A DNA stretch of 64,000 nt from Typha latifolia (Eukaryota > Streptophyta > Magnoliopsida > Poales > Typhaceae): assembly GCA_019914945.1 (NCBI GenBank), contig CM034101.1:4165188-4229187 (forward strand). The letters are read 5' to 3'. The notes beneath the pieces were generated by a model. That model ran no database searches, had not been told where the DNA came from, and saw nothing but the letters and a program-made list of their open reading frames with translations. The position numbers and the translations under genes are program-made. Positions within the stretch are counted from its first letter, which is position 1; each line of letters begins with the position of its first letter. Shown in pieces: positions 12,301 through 24,049 of this stretch.

Positions 12301-15300
12301 ATCATGGTGCCAATTGGTTCTGAGCCTATGGACACTCTCAAACAGTTAGAGGACGGTGCAAGATCTTCTGATCTTTTATCTTGTCTCACTGATGACGTTC
12401 ATGATCTTAAGATTTCTCCAGAAAATGCTCCTGGTCTCTGCCCTCCAGAGTCATCCTTGATGACAGAAGTGAAAAATATAGAAGCTCGAGAGATAAAGAA
12501 ATCGTCAGAAAAGAAATCAAAGAAGCAAAAGAATTTAAAGACACAATCAATTTCAGACATTGGGAAAGAATTATCAAAGACAATGTCCAGTCAGCAGTCA
12601 AAACGAGATTTTGAAGTTGAGGATTCAGATGCTGGTGGAATTAGGTCGGTTGTGGAAAATGACATGGGGGAATCTCATTTTGGGACTCCATTCAGGGCCA
12701 GAGATGAAAGTTCTCTTATATTTAGTACTGAACCTTTGGATCTATCTTCGAAAAGTGCTTTACTGAAAGGATCTGATACAGTTGAAGATGTGATTGAACA
12801 GGAAGAACTACGCACCTTGTCATCGGATGCCCAGACAGCTTCTACTCATCGCGCATGGAAACCTGCTCCAGTGCTCAGGCCTAAATCATTATTAGATATT
12901 CAAGCTGAGGAACAACTAGGGGTACGGCGGGATGCATTGTCTTCTGAAACAGTTAAAACGGTTGCCCCTGCAAGTAGTGCATTACCAGTCCCATTGACTG
13001 GCATGGTGGCTAATTTGGAGCATAAGTTCCATGCAGATGTCCTTCAAGATGCAGCTGTTTCATCTTCTGTCATAGGAAACTCTGGAAAAACTTTAAATTC
13101 AAAGAGCAGGAAAAGTCAGTTGCATGATATCTTGGCAGAAGAAGTTCTGACCAAATCGCATGAAGTTGATAAAGATCCTTCTAGTATTAAAGTTTTACCC
13201 TCTCAACCTACTTTATCCGTAAGTGCCCAAGTTGATGTGGTAGCTCTTGATGATGATTTTATTGAGGCCAAAGACACTAAAAGAAGCCGTAAAAAAGCAT
13301 CAAAGACCAAAAGTACTGGAGCTAAGGCCCCATCACCAGTTGGTTCTGTTGATCTGTCCGCTCCAATTGTCACTGAGAAGGGCAAATCCACACGTCAGGC
13401 GCAACTAGATAAAGAAGTGCTACCTGCTCTTCCTGCTGGTCCATCTTTAGGAGATTTTGTTCCTTGGAAAGGTGATCAAGTAAATTCTGCACCTGCTCCA
13501 GCATGGTCCACTGACTCTGGGAGACTTCACAAACCCACGTCTTTAAGGGAAATTCAGAGGGAGCAAGAAAAGAGGTCTGCTTCCATACAGCAGCAGATTC
13601 CCATACCAACTCCTGCAAAAGGGCCAGCAAACCATGGGAATCGTGCAAGTAATTCTTCTTGGAAAGTTCCTGCATCATCTCCATCCAAGGCTGCATCTCC
13701 TATTCAAACAAGTTCACATATTTCTTCTGTGTCAAAATCTCGAATAGAAGATGATCTGTTTTGGGGTTCTCTTGAGCAATCAAAACAGGAAGTAAAGCAG
13801 TAAGTACTTTTCATTGGCTTTCAAAATTATTTGATTTCGATACATAAGTTACTACATTTTGTTGCCTGTTTCACTACTTAAATATACTTTAGGTACATTG
13901 TTTTTTTGTTTTCTTGGATATAAAGCCAGGAAGAGAGAGTATGGTTAGGAATTGACTCCCTAAAAGTAGATTACTTTTTAGTAAATGATCATGATAAATT
14001 GTCCGGAACTACATCATTGGATTTCTTCTGAAACTGATGTATTAATTAAAGGTTTATTGCCTTTGACTCAAGTAATGGTACTTTAGATATTTGATCTTTA
14101 ACTTAAATCATCTTTATGTAAGCTTGCACTAGAAAATTTTTGAGCTGCATGAAAGTAACCAATTAACAAACTAAAGTTGGATACTGGATAAACAGAGTGA
14201 GTATATTAGGAAACTAAACATTTGTGGCAGCAATGTCATTGCTGCAGTATCATTTACCCATGTATATTTGTTTAGTTCTTGTTAGTTGAAGGTTTGAGTT
14301 CTTCCATCCCAGACTGTTTTTGACAAAACAAAAGAGAACTCAAATAATTTGATACTGACACTAATTGTTGTATCGCTGAATTTTCTCTCTCTTGTGGTCA
14401 ACTAAAGCTAATTTAGATAAATCTGGAGGAATTTCTTAGTTAGAATTCTTTTCAGTTGATTCCTACTTCCTAGAAAACATATTCTTTAATTCGTGAAGCT
14501 TAGAATCAGAATTGATAAAACAAGATCTAATAGTCTCTTCTAATCAAATTGTTAGTCAAATAATGTGAAAAGCTCCCAATGTATGTGGGTGGTCAAGACA
14601 CAATATAGTGCATATGCTGTCAGGACGCACATAGACAGATGAATAAATATTAAAAATAACATTTATATTTTCTAAGTATCTACATTGCATTGCATTGCAT
14701 TAATAGTAAGCTATAGGTAAAATGTAACTATGTAATAATGGAGAATCATCTTCATGGTATCCTATCGACAACTGTTATTGTATTGTAATCATACAATTGG
14801 TCAAGTTAATTCACAAGAAATCATTTCCTGCAATTATTTAGTTGAGGACCACTAACAAATTACTAATCACAATGAAAATAGATATATGAAAAACACAAAT
14901 TCTAGTTATCATATGCATATGTGGGGAGATGAACATGTAATGCATAGGTGTTCCATATGGGGGCACATATGGATATGTAGCACACAAAATAACTGCATAT
15001 AAGGAGTGCATGCTTATTCAGGGAAGTTTTACCCAACGCCCATGACTATGCAGTGCACCGCTGGCATCCATGCAATTCATGTTTGTATTCTTTCTTTTTA
15101 TCCTATACTACTTATTCAGGAGGCTTATAAAGAATTATCTGTGAGGTGACATTATTTTCTTGAGAAAAGCTTTTACAAGAATACTATCTACTGCTCTGAT
15201 GCATTTTTTGTCTGCATTTTAGGATGTGGGAGAAATTTTTTTTCCCTATTGTTGTCATCCTACATATTATTTTTCATGGGCAATCTTCTGTTTGTTGGAT

Positions 15301-17263
15301 TCAAATAGTCAGGCTTCTGAATTATCTCTGAGATGTCTGAAATAATGTTTTGAAAGCAGGATTGATGAAACTGACATCAATTTTGATCTCTTGAGAGCTC
15401 TGTGTTATATATCCACGATCTCTTGGGTGCTCTGTGTTATATATCCTTTAAGAAATCTATGCTTTATTTTACGGGTTTGAACATGTCTTATTTTGATATG
15501 GGGTTGCATGAATGACATCGATTTGAATCCTTGGGATGAGCGTGATGTATAATTTGAAAGGATATGGCCAGTATCAAGTGCACTATAGTTGCCATATAGA
15601 ATCACTATAGTATAATTTGGGATGAGGAATTAAGGATGGCAAGAAGAAAAATCGATGAGTTGCCATATAGAATCACTATAGTGGAGTGACAAGATAATGG
15701 TCAATAAGGAAGCATCTTATAACAGGAGAATTAATCTTGGAAGTGATATAAGTCAAATAATCGTCAAAACTGGAAGAAGAAACCTATCAAAGGTGTTTAT
15801 GTACAAGAAAGATGTAGAAGTTGTGCCTAGTAGGTGAGCCTTAAGATTGAAGAACAATTAGAATGTGAATTAAAGTATGTTTGGAGCTATCATGAAGAGA
15901 AAGATATCCTAAAAGACCACAAAGAGCGATGCCATTTGCAATAAGCATCATGAAAATATTAAGAAGATCCCAGGATGATGAACTGATACACAATTTAAGT
16001 GGAAAAGGACAGCATGATCAGATATAATCTTCTATTCCTGTTATAATTGTCTTTTTATTTTATTTACATAATGTGGGCTATAGATGGGAGAAGGTTGTAT
16101 CTTGAGGTTCGAATTAATCAATGAACTTTTATTCCGCTTTCATGTGTTTAATATTAGAACATAAATTCTCTTGTAGGGCAAGTTAATTTCTCTTGTGAAC
16201 TAACAAGAGATATTGTTTATCTAAATTAATTTCAAAAGGAGTCTAATTGCAAAAATTGCAAAAAGATGAAGGCTTTTGCAATAAAGCTAAAATGTAGGTG
16301 GTGCTATGCAAAAACCCCTATTATTTTTGTTAAGGAGACTCATTTCTTGACTTTGATCTTTAAATAATGCGTACTTCATCTGGCATGGCATGTCACTATG
16401 CATGATTCTTCCATGATCTTTTGATCTGATTATTTGTATCAGGTCTAGTTTTCCTTCCCTTTTGAATGCTGGTGGATCGGGCTTGAAAGGCAGCTCTGCT
16501 AAAGGAGGTCCGGTTATGACACCAAGTCGTCAAAAGTCATCAAGCGGCAGATTGCCTGCCTCTTCCCCTCCTACTACTAGTGTGCCTATTGCAAAAGGAA
16601 GGAACGATGCAGCAAGCAAGCAGACAGGTAAAGCTTATCAAATTGGCTATCCTCTCCATTGCAAGTATAATATTACTCTTTCTAAGACCCTCTTTTGCAG
16701 AGGCAATGGACTTCCGGGACTGGTGTCAGAATGAATGGGTCAGGCTCACTGGAACAACTGGTATTGCAATAAAATCATTTTTCTTTTTCGAAGAAACTTA
16801 AATCATTAACCTTAAAAAAACAATTTACTGTTCTTCATGATGAAAAATAATCGCTAAACCTTTTTAATTATCTTTAGATACAAGCTTCTTGGAATTCTGC
16901 ATAAGCCAACCTACATCAGAGGCTGAAATGCTCCTGAGAGAAAATCTTGGGACATTGGACCGCAACCAGGAGTTCGTTGATAAATTCCTCAATTATAAAG
17001 AGTTTTTATCATCAGATGTCATAGAAATGGCTTTCCGAGGCTGCAACTCTCGCAGCATTGCAGCAGATGGTGTAGGACAGGGGAATCATGATACTGCGGC
17101 CACCCGAGATGTGGATGCTGATGTTGGACCTGACGGAGTAGCCAAAGGTGGAAGCGGGAAGAAAAAGGGGAAGAAAGGGAAGAAAGTGAGTCCAGCAGTT
17201 TTAGGATTTAACGTCATTAGCAACCGAATTATGATGGGTGAAATCCAGAGCATTGAGGATTAG
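6371..17263 (+). CDS. EXA1: EXA1/GIGYF-type GYF-domain protein with eIF4E-binding motif, ten exons
   Basis: Exons 6371-6443, 7386-7474, 7655-8566, 8660-8780, 8859-8999, 10015-10848, 11054-13799, 16443-16627, 16701-16760 and 16878-17263 join in phase and total 5547 nt (1848 residues plus stop). The protein starts MADRNNADFRRHL, carries the eIF4E-binding consensus YxxxxLL at residue 309 (YSRMKLLDIYR), a GYF domain at about 595-650 (LYYKDPQGQIQGPFSG with WFDAGYF), a Gln-rich tract near 11740-11800, and a Lys-rich tail ending GEIQSIED. GYF domains bind proline-rich peptides; plant EXA1 (also MUSE11/PSIG1) binds eIF4E and acts in translational repression, immunity-receptor control and susceptibility to potexviruses. 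Length is close to the family's usual 1,700-1,800 residues and all parts look intact. The 2.6-kb intron 7 and 1-kb intron 5 hold repeats. Short-exon acceptors (7654, 8659) are inferred from frame continuity. Confidence 0.94.
6444..6478 (+). repeat. CT-rich tract at the 5' end of EXA1 intron 1
   Basis: A CT microsatellite followed by a short TA run begins a few bases after the exon 1 donor. CT/GA tracts near transcription starts are common in plants and can affect expression; here it lies within the first intron. Confidence 0.7.
8985..9170 (+). repeat. Tandem duplication (93-bp period) spanning the EXA1 exon 5/intron 5 boundary
   Basis: The segment starting at 8985 (cattgaatgctgaaggtatt) recurs at 9078 with a few mismatches, and the following bases also match (taccagattccctcaaa in both). 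The copies include the splice donor, so a second donor-like GAAG|GTATT sits 93 bp downstream of the real one. Using it would add 93 nt in frame, but the added segment carries an in-frame TAA, so the first donor at 9000 is probably the productive one. Confidence 0.85.
9521..9885. mobile_element. MITE-like palindromic element in EXA1 intron 5
   Basis: The left end (caattactataagacgcta) is matched by the reverse complement of the right end near 9885 (aattatacctagacacc), and the inverted similarity extends inward for tens of bases through phrases resembling TGACCC and CACAT. About 365 bp long with no coding capacity, it fits a non-autonomous DNA element. Target-site duplications were not resolved. 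Confidence 0.6.
11737..11800 (+). repeat. CAG/CAA repeat coding a Gln-rich tract in EXA1 exon 7
   Basis: Mixed CAG and CAA codons encode a run of mostly Gln interrupted by Glu, Leu and Arg. Mixed codons make it less prone to slippage than a pure CAG run. Such tracts are common in GYF proteins and probably lie in a disordered region. Confidence 0.85.
15385..15447. repeat. 33-bp tandem duplicate in EXA1 intron 7
   Basis: The unit beginning gatctcttgagagctctgtg at 15385 recurs at 15418 with two mismatches, both running into a shared TTATATATCC. It is non-coding. Confidence 0.8.
15589..15682. repeat. Direct repeat of about 24 bp in EXA1 intron 7
   Basis: An identical stretch containing gccatatagaatcactatag occurs at 15589-15612 and again at 15659-15682, 70 bp apart. 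The neighbouring intron (about 15560-16030) is less AT-rich than the rest and could be old insertion DNA, but no family was recognised. Confidence 0.75.
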
Positions 17264-18113
17264 GTTCTGAGAGGGCATGTTTGTGTATACGATTGTCTTG
17301 ATAACCATCTGTAAATTTTTCGCTTCTTTTCTTTTCTTCTTTTGGGGTCATTTTTGCCCCTTCAGCTGCCCTCTCTAGAGTAGCTAGTTGCAGTAAACAT
17401 TGAGTTAAAGCTCAAGCAGTTTTGTGAACTGACAGGAACAGTAACCTCATGTTTATTTACATAGAGGCAAACAAAAAGAGAAGGCGGTGGATGTTACCTT
17501 CCTTTTGATGGTGTAAGTAAGTAGTGTTATCAATATGCAGGCAGACTGTCTGCAATCAACATTTCTGCAAGTTTGTTTGCATCACTGGTGCCTGACCTCA
17601 GCTCTTCTGGTGTAGGATATCTACAATTTTGGCATATAGATAGATTTATGAAACTCTCTTTTAGTAATATTATGTCGAATATTACTTGGACAGTAGGAAT
17701 CATCTTCGCATTTCTGAAAGAAAGATATTTATTTTGCCTATAAGAAACCGTTGTAAAGACTACGGCTAGTTAGTTGTCCACTTCAAATGAAGAACCTTTC
17801 GTTTAACTGGGTCGAGGGACACTCACAGTTGCCTCCATGAGAATTAAAACACTTATAACTTTTCTTTTCATTAGAGGGTTCGTGTAACGCTGCAATTCTA
17901 ACAACAATTCACTTAATGTCTCAACGGAAGATCACTTCCACCATTTGTAAAATCGTTATCAACTCCCCCAGGAAAAAAATGGATAAAGCCTAAATCAACA
18001 TCCCATTGAGTTCCACTAATAATGAAGTAAGAAATATCAAACCCAAATCATTAATTCCAACTTATCTAAAACAAATCAAACAGAGCGACTCCAGGTAAAG
18101 AGAGTGGTATTAG
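17264..18113 (+). other. EXA1 3' UTR and downstream spacer
   Basis: No coding signal. The first roughly 350 bp, including a T-rich stretch near 17320, are likely 3' UTR. Nothing else was recognised. Confidence 0.5.
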
Positions 18114-18273
18114 ATGTCGTCGACGTGGCCAGACGATAATGGTCCTCCGATGGGGTTTTTAGTATGGAAATGTGTTGGGGATTGCGGCGGCATTAGTAGG
18201 AGCTTCTGGAATGGCAGTAGAAGCAGGAGTTTTTGTCCAAACTGGACTGGTTTTTTATTTTTTATTTACCTAA
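18114..18273 (+). pseudogene. Possible fragment of a small membrane protein, frame-broken
   Basis: An ATG at 18114 opens MSSTWPDDNGPPMGFLV; one frame over, 18166-18273 reads GNVLGIAAALVGASGMAVEA followed by further hydrophobic residues and a stop, a plausible membrane segment. A frame change near 18160 would be needed to connect them. I do not recognise the family. It may be a decayed gene fragment or chance; the local GC content is higher than the surrounding spacer. Confidence 0.25.
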
Positions 18274-20876
18274 ATGATTTAAATCACAAACTTAATATTA
18301 ATATTAAAAATGGTCTATTCTTTTTAACCTTATTTTTTATTTAGAGAAATTTATGATTCATCCAAAGTTAACAATTTGTTGCAATTTAATGCACGAAAAG
18401 AGGGAAAAAAATATGTTGCCCTTTAAGAAGCTATATGCTTCAATAGGGAAGCACAATATCAAATACAAAAACTTACGCAAGCATTCTTACAAGAAAATTG
18501 AGGAAAATAGGATAATCGCACTGAAAACAAGTCTCTCATTTGACTAGCACTGGCAACATCACAAGCAAGCAAAGGAAATTCAACGTCCTATGTTATAATC
18601 GACAAGATAATAGACCTAAAAAAGCAGACTGCCAGTTAGTTAGGGAAGGGGAGAAAAAAAATCCCTATAGGCAGCAAAGGGAAATAGACCTGTTTTAGAG
18701 AGAGAAAAATATCGGTGCAAAACCCTAGCAAAGCTAGAGCCGGCATAGGAAGGAGTTAGAGCCCATGAGATGTTGCTAAGTTGAGTAAGGCTAAAATAAC
18801 TCATGTTAAACAAGTACTCTCGTATTCAAATCAAAACCTAAGTGAACTTTCTAGTTGATAAAATAGGCCAATTCCACGTACAAACCACATAAATCTCTCT
18901 ATTATAATCATATGAGATGGCTTATATTTATTTTTTTTATCTTCTACTGGCTTGAATCCTCAAAGAATTTGGGTGTTTGGGCCTATAATGTTCTCTCTAT
19001 TGGACTGAAATAGAAATTTGTAGATGTAGTGTTAACCCAATCAATCAAATATCAATCTCTAAGCTTGTATGCTTTTCTTATATATTGGAATTAATCCCAC
19101 ATGCATTAAAAGCAGAGGAGGTGGAACAAGGTATACAGCAGTAGACACACTATGATGCAATGTCATGTAAATCTTATTATGATCAATGGCATGACCAACC
19201 TTTTGTCTTCTTTTTTCATAAGAGAGAACCCAAAATTCTCTTCTCTTCTCTTGCAACCTTTCCGCATATGGCATCACTTTATTCCAGCATTCTCAACTTA
19301 AAGTAAGCAATCAACAGCTTGTTAATTATTTGGCTGAGTTGTGAAAGACTATTACTTGCATATACTTTTCTCCATTCTAAGCTTTGCAAAGAAGCGTGGT
19401 CATGATGAGCAACTCAATCAGTTCCTTTCTTTCTTTTGCCATCTTCATCTCTTTCAGTCAATTGTATTTGATAATTATGCCAATCCAAAGAGGCAAAGAC
19501 AGCACTTTAAGTCTTTCTCCATTAAATACTTGTTATTCTTGCTTCTCGATTGCAAAAAAGAATACCTTACTTTAGGCCGACCACTATAGTCTATTATTAG
19601 ATCTTATTAGTCCATTACAGAGGTTATAAGTTCAATTCTCTGCGTAAATATTAAATTTTTCAGTGAAGTACTATACTTTACTTAATTTTCTGGGAAAGAT
19701 TAATTCAATTGTCTAATTTAGATATCCAGAGGGCTATTGTCTTTCTCTAATCTATAATTAATCGGCCTACATGCTCATAACTATCTAAACAAAGAAAAAA
19801 AAAACATCTTTTAGAAAGGAGAATCCCTTGCTTTAGTCCTACTCCACAGTTATCCCCACCAAATGCATCCATGGAAAGTGAAGTCATGGCAGAGTTATCA
19901 AGACCCCCACATTGGAGGATGACATTGGGCTAGGTATGGTGTGATGGTGCTCTCTTTTTCCCCATGGTCAGTGGCATTAAAAACCCCCCACCAAAAGAGA
20001 GATGGCACTGGAGTGGCTGATTCTTATCTTGACCCTTTCATAGCTTTTTTCAAAAGCCAAAGGAAATGCTCTCTCACTGTCTCATTCACCAGAGTAGCTA
20101 GAAGATGAGATGGTTATAAAGGAGGAGTCCTACAAAAGAATAAGAAAAGAAAGAAAAGAGAAGAAAGAAGAAAATCAAATTGGTGCTTCTCATCCATATT
20201 CTCTACTTTTGGTCATCAAGGTCAGGGTGACAGCCACATCTCCCACATTTTAGTGCCACATTTCTTTCTATAGCTCCTAAATCTGGGAGCCAGGCCCCAC
20301 TGAATACAATAAAAGAAGGGGCACTCGGGCCAGGCTTTGAATGCTTTGGCGAGGAGTAGTGACTAAGACCTCACCCGTAAAATAAGAATAAATTCATTCT
20401 AATGTAAATCTTTTATGTTGGTATAGTAAGCAAATAACTATATACGCCTATATTAGTATAATAATACTTACTTCTTTCTCTTCTATGAGTGAAAACTTGT
20501 ATAGATGAACTCTGTAGAATTTGTCGGTTCATATTTGTATTCGGTTAATATTGGATTTGCATTCGATTAGGATCCAATTCATATAATTTGTATCGGTGTT
20601 CATTTAAAATTTGATCCATTATCAATTTATATTTATATTCGTTTAAAATTTGATCCGTATCCGATAAATATTCGTATTCATTTTATCATAATATAATTTT
20701 AAATTTTGATTTCCATTTGATATGCACATTCATATTCATATCCAAATAAAAAATATGAATCTGGATATAAGTCGAGCACTATCCGACTCGTATCTAATCT
20801 ATTTTTAAATTTATGTCATATCAATTACAATTATTGTTGATAATACTATTGTGTACCGATCTAAGGAGGTACTTTA
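18274..20876. other. AT-rich spacer without recognised genes
   Basis: Only short overlapping ORFs with random composition occur. From about 20540 to 20800 the DNA is made of degenerate phrases such as ttaaaatttgatcc (twice, near 20607 and 20643) and TATCCGA-like words, suggesting a decayed tandem repeat or retroelement tail next to the Copia LTR that follows. Confidence 0.5.
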
Positions 20877-20888
20877 GCTCTGATACCA
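20877..20888 (-). other. Primer binding site for initiator Met tRNA (Copia type), minus strand
   Basis: The reverse complement reads TGGTATCAGAGC, the canonical primer binding site of many plant Ty1/Copia retrotransposons. It lies two bases inside the LTR end at 20891, in the expected arrangement. Confidence 0.85.
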
Positions 20889-20890
20889 AT

Positions 20891-21550
20891 TGTTGTGTAT
20901 AAAACTAAGGTGGTTTATTTGAGGATATAGCGGTGGGCAATTAGATTAGATAGTGAAATTCAACGGAGATGGTGATAGCTGGAGGATAAGAGCTGAAAGG
21001 ATAATGGAGATGACGATGGCATGAGTAGATATGTGACGAGAGGTAGTAGAAGATAGAAAAATGATAATATTATTTACTTCTTTTGAAAATAACTATCTTC
21101 CACAAATTTAGAGGCTAACTAAAATTTAAAATAATTCAAAATTAACCCTAGCACAGTGATCTCAACGTTGGACGTTTGAATGTCATTAGATGAAAACTGC
21201 TATCAGATTGGGATATTTGAACACCGTTAGACGAGTGTTCAAATGCTTCGACAAGGATGCACTTGCATTGGGGTGTTTGAACAATGTTGGCGGGGTGTTT
21301 GAATGCCTCGATGGTCTACTGCTTTCAAATTTTGGCGTTTGAATATCGTTGACAAGACCTTTGAACACCTCGATGAAGGCCGCCCTTATCTTCCACTGTT
21401 TGAACATCATTGGTCGGGCGTTCGACCACACAAGCTCGATGTCAAAAAGTTTATTAAAAATAATAAACAAGTAATACTATAATAAAAATGTTTGACCCAG
21501 TAAATCTAATCTCCCCTATGAGGTGACCCGATTAGATCAAGATCACATCA
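20891..21550 (-). mobile_element. Copia-type LTR (about 660 bp), antisense
   Basis: Read on the minus strand, it begins TGATGTGATC (plus-strand end 21550) and ends CAACA at 20891, directly followed by ATTGGTATCAGAGC. A relative in the opposite orientation starts at 39685 with the same TGATGTGATC, GGGTCACC and GTTAGCCT(C/T)TAAAT words, supporting a real LTR family. No gag or pol ORF was found to the left (the internal side), so this is a truncated element: an LTR plus a short piece of internal DNA. Confidence 0.8.
21165..21430. repeat. Degenerate tandem repeat of about 61 bp inside the Copia LTR
   Basis: GTTTGAA-centred units recur near 21170, 21213, 21273, 21334 and 21396. The last three intervals are about 61 bp, and each unit also carries a CGTTG(A/G)C-like word and often CCTCGATG. 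The related LTR at 39685 shows comparable units (TTCGAAC/TTTGAGC words), so the array belongs to the family. Confidence 0.65.
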
Positions 21551-22559
21551 TATACTAGTATATATCAAAATACTAGAATAACTCAAGGATAAGCTTTTCT
21601 ATGGTAATACAAAAATTTAAAATAACTATACTAGTATTGTCTTATTCCACCGGTGAACAAACTAAGGATATATCTCCGTAATAAGAAATTTTTTCTTCAA
21701 ATAATACTATTTATAATTTAATCTCTCTTTTCTATCTATAATTTTCACATCACACATTTACTGTCACTTTGACTAACTACACTCTAGACTATAGTAAATC
21801 AATTTAGCTAGCTCTTCGAATGAAGTTATAAAAATAACCTTACGGCAATTTCCAACACTAAAACACTCCATAGAAAAGAAGAGAAGAAGAAGAATTATAT
21901 ATAAAAAAAAAAGCTTTAGCATCGTAAGGGTATAAATCCACTATATATATATTTTTTTTTTCCTTTTGATCTTCTCTTTTGGGTGTGTGATCTCATGAAA
22001 CACTGTGAAGGAAATCTCAATCCCATGATGGATGCACTGCACCACTGACCTTATACACCGAAACTAAATCCAACCCAAGTAATTTGTTTCTATTTTATTC
22101 TTTCGTACGAACCATGAATTTATGATGGTGGGCATATAAATATATATGGGAGTGGTGGTCCAACGCAAAGCAATTTGATTTGTAAAGCATGGAAGAGAGT
22201 AGGTTGGTTGGTGATAGAAATGTTGGTTGCACGCTTATATTATTGACCATCAAAGTTGATGATGATGATGATGATGATGCTGATGCTAATAATGATGTTA
22301 TTAATGATCAATGGTGTGACAAAGTCACTATAAAATTAACTCTTTTTTTTATAGGAATTCTTTTAAATAATGGTCTATACTTTAATAATTTTGTGATTAA
22401 AATTATTAAAATTTTATAGTTTACTAAATATCATTGAGAAAAATGTTGAAGAAGGCAAGAGGTATTTTTAATATTTTAAAGTTAAACTTCTTATGCCCAA
22501 AATATAAAGGGATGATAATCACAAAATCACTAAAATATAGAGTGATATTTTATATAAAT

Positions 22560-22586
22560 GTATATATATATATATATATATATATT
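22560..22586. repeat. TA microsatellite
   Basis: About 13 uninterrupted TA units in a non-coding spacer. Confidence 0.9.
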
Positions 22587-23264
22587 TAAAGTTAGACTTA
22601 GTCTAACGTGGCCCATTTGATAATTGATACTAGGAGGCACGATGGATTTGTTCCAAATATTATTCTCTCTTTTTTCTTCTTCTTTTTTTAAAAAAAAAAA
22701 ATCATAAAGAACTATTTTAATTTCTAAAATAAATCGAGACTACACCCATATTTGAGACCTAATAAATAATTTAGAATTATGGAAACAAATCCAATTAGGT
22801 GAAGAATGCATGCTATTCCTCTAGACCTATTATAATAATCCAAGATCTCTCTCCACAAGCACCGACGATAAGGTTCTTTTATTAGAAAGACGAGATCATG
22901 GAAAGAAGAATAAATAAATTAATCACTTTCTTAAGATAATAATTAAGATAGTTAATTGGGCATCTCTAAGTACTATTCACTCCATCTTTCTCTCTCACTC
23001 TTATTCCACTCCTTTGGCCAGAGAAGATCTCACGAGGGACCCACCCGCATGCATGTCTCTTATTGGGAGGCAAGTGGGCCCATCAATATATATATATATA
23101 TATATATGGCTTTGAGTGTCTTCATAGGCTATCCAAAACCCATTACATCTCCAATAACTACGAATAGTTTATTGTGATAATTAGTCAGGATTTATTTGTG
23201 GCTTTTGTGCTGGAAGTGATGGGCAAGAAGATTAACAGAGTAATAAAGGAAGGTGATGAGAGTA

Positions 23265-23660
23265 GATAAAAGGGTTAATTACATCTTGACCCTAGCAAAT
23301 TATTGTATTATTCTGTATCACTTTCAAAAAATTAAACATATATATTCTCTAAATTATTTAAATGTATCACTAAACTCCCTCCCTCAATTTCTCTTTAAAA
23401 ATTACGATAGAAATAATCTTAAAAATAAGACTAACCCTTCGCGGCCTCTTGTAACAAATTTTTTTGAATTATCAAACTTCTTCAAACATTTCTACTTCTA
23501 AGTTAGAAAAGAGATTTTGAAAAGGAAAGACAATTTAATTCTTTTCTTTTAATTAGGCTAAAGCGATACGTAATGATAGTTTGGTGGGTGAAAATATAAT
23601 AAATTAAAAATAAAATTAGGTGGCTAAGCATAATTAGGTTGAGGGTAAATATATTTGACT
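23265..23660. mobile_element. Possible MITE remnant
   Basis: The left side reads ttaattacatcttgaccct and the right side holds imperfect inverted counterparts (for example GCGATACGTAATGATAGTTT against AAATTATTGTATTATTCTGTATCACTTT read inverted). The phrase resembles MITE ends elsewhere in the window (near 9590 and 40510). Ends are not precise. Confidence 0.35.
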
Positions 23661-24049
23661 ATTAGTTACCATGGGAACGTGAGAAAAATTTTATAAAAGA
23701 AAAAGAAAAAATCTTTCCATGCCTATGAGAGGGGGATTGCAGCCTCCCAAAATCTCGGTTTGAGGAAAGGAAAGGAGGGAGAGAAAGAAACTAGAATATC
23801 TTATCTATCGGTTACTTTTATCCAACCTCATTTATTCTCGTCATAGTGAGCATTTATACTCGGATAAACACAGGAAACAAACTGGTCCAAGTTGGATAGC
23901 TATAATGAGCACCAGTAAACGTCAACAGGAGGACCCAATCATGGAGTACACCGACATATCCATGGTGGTCCTCCACCATCCGATCTGATGATATGCATGC
24001 ATGCATTCATGATGCATCCATCACATTCATACCACCACCAACTAGGGTC

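Larger units (their letters stand above)
21551..24049. other. AT-rich spacer with microsatellites and a possible MITE
   Basis: No gene was recognised. It contains a GAT run (22257-22282), a TA run (22560-22586), a second TA run (about 23086-23107), and a 400-bp stretch at 23265-23660 listed separately. Confidence 0.55.

Noticed and set aside
20325..20345. tcgggccaggctttgaatgc resembles miR166 (TCGGACCAGGCTTCATTCCC)
   Set aside because: Several mismatches and no complementary arm nearby that could form the precursor hairpin.
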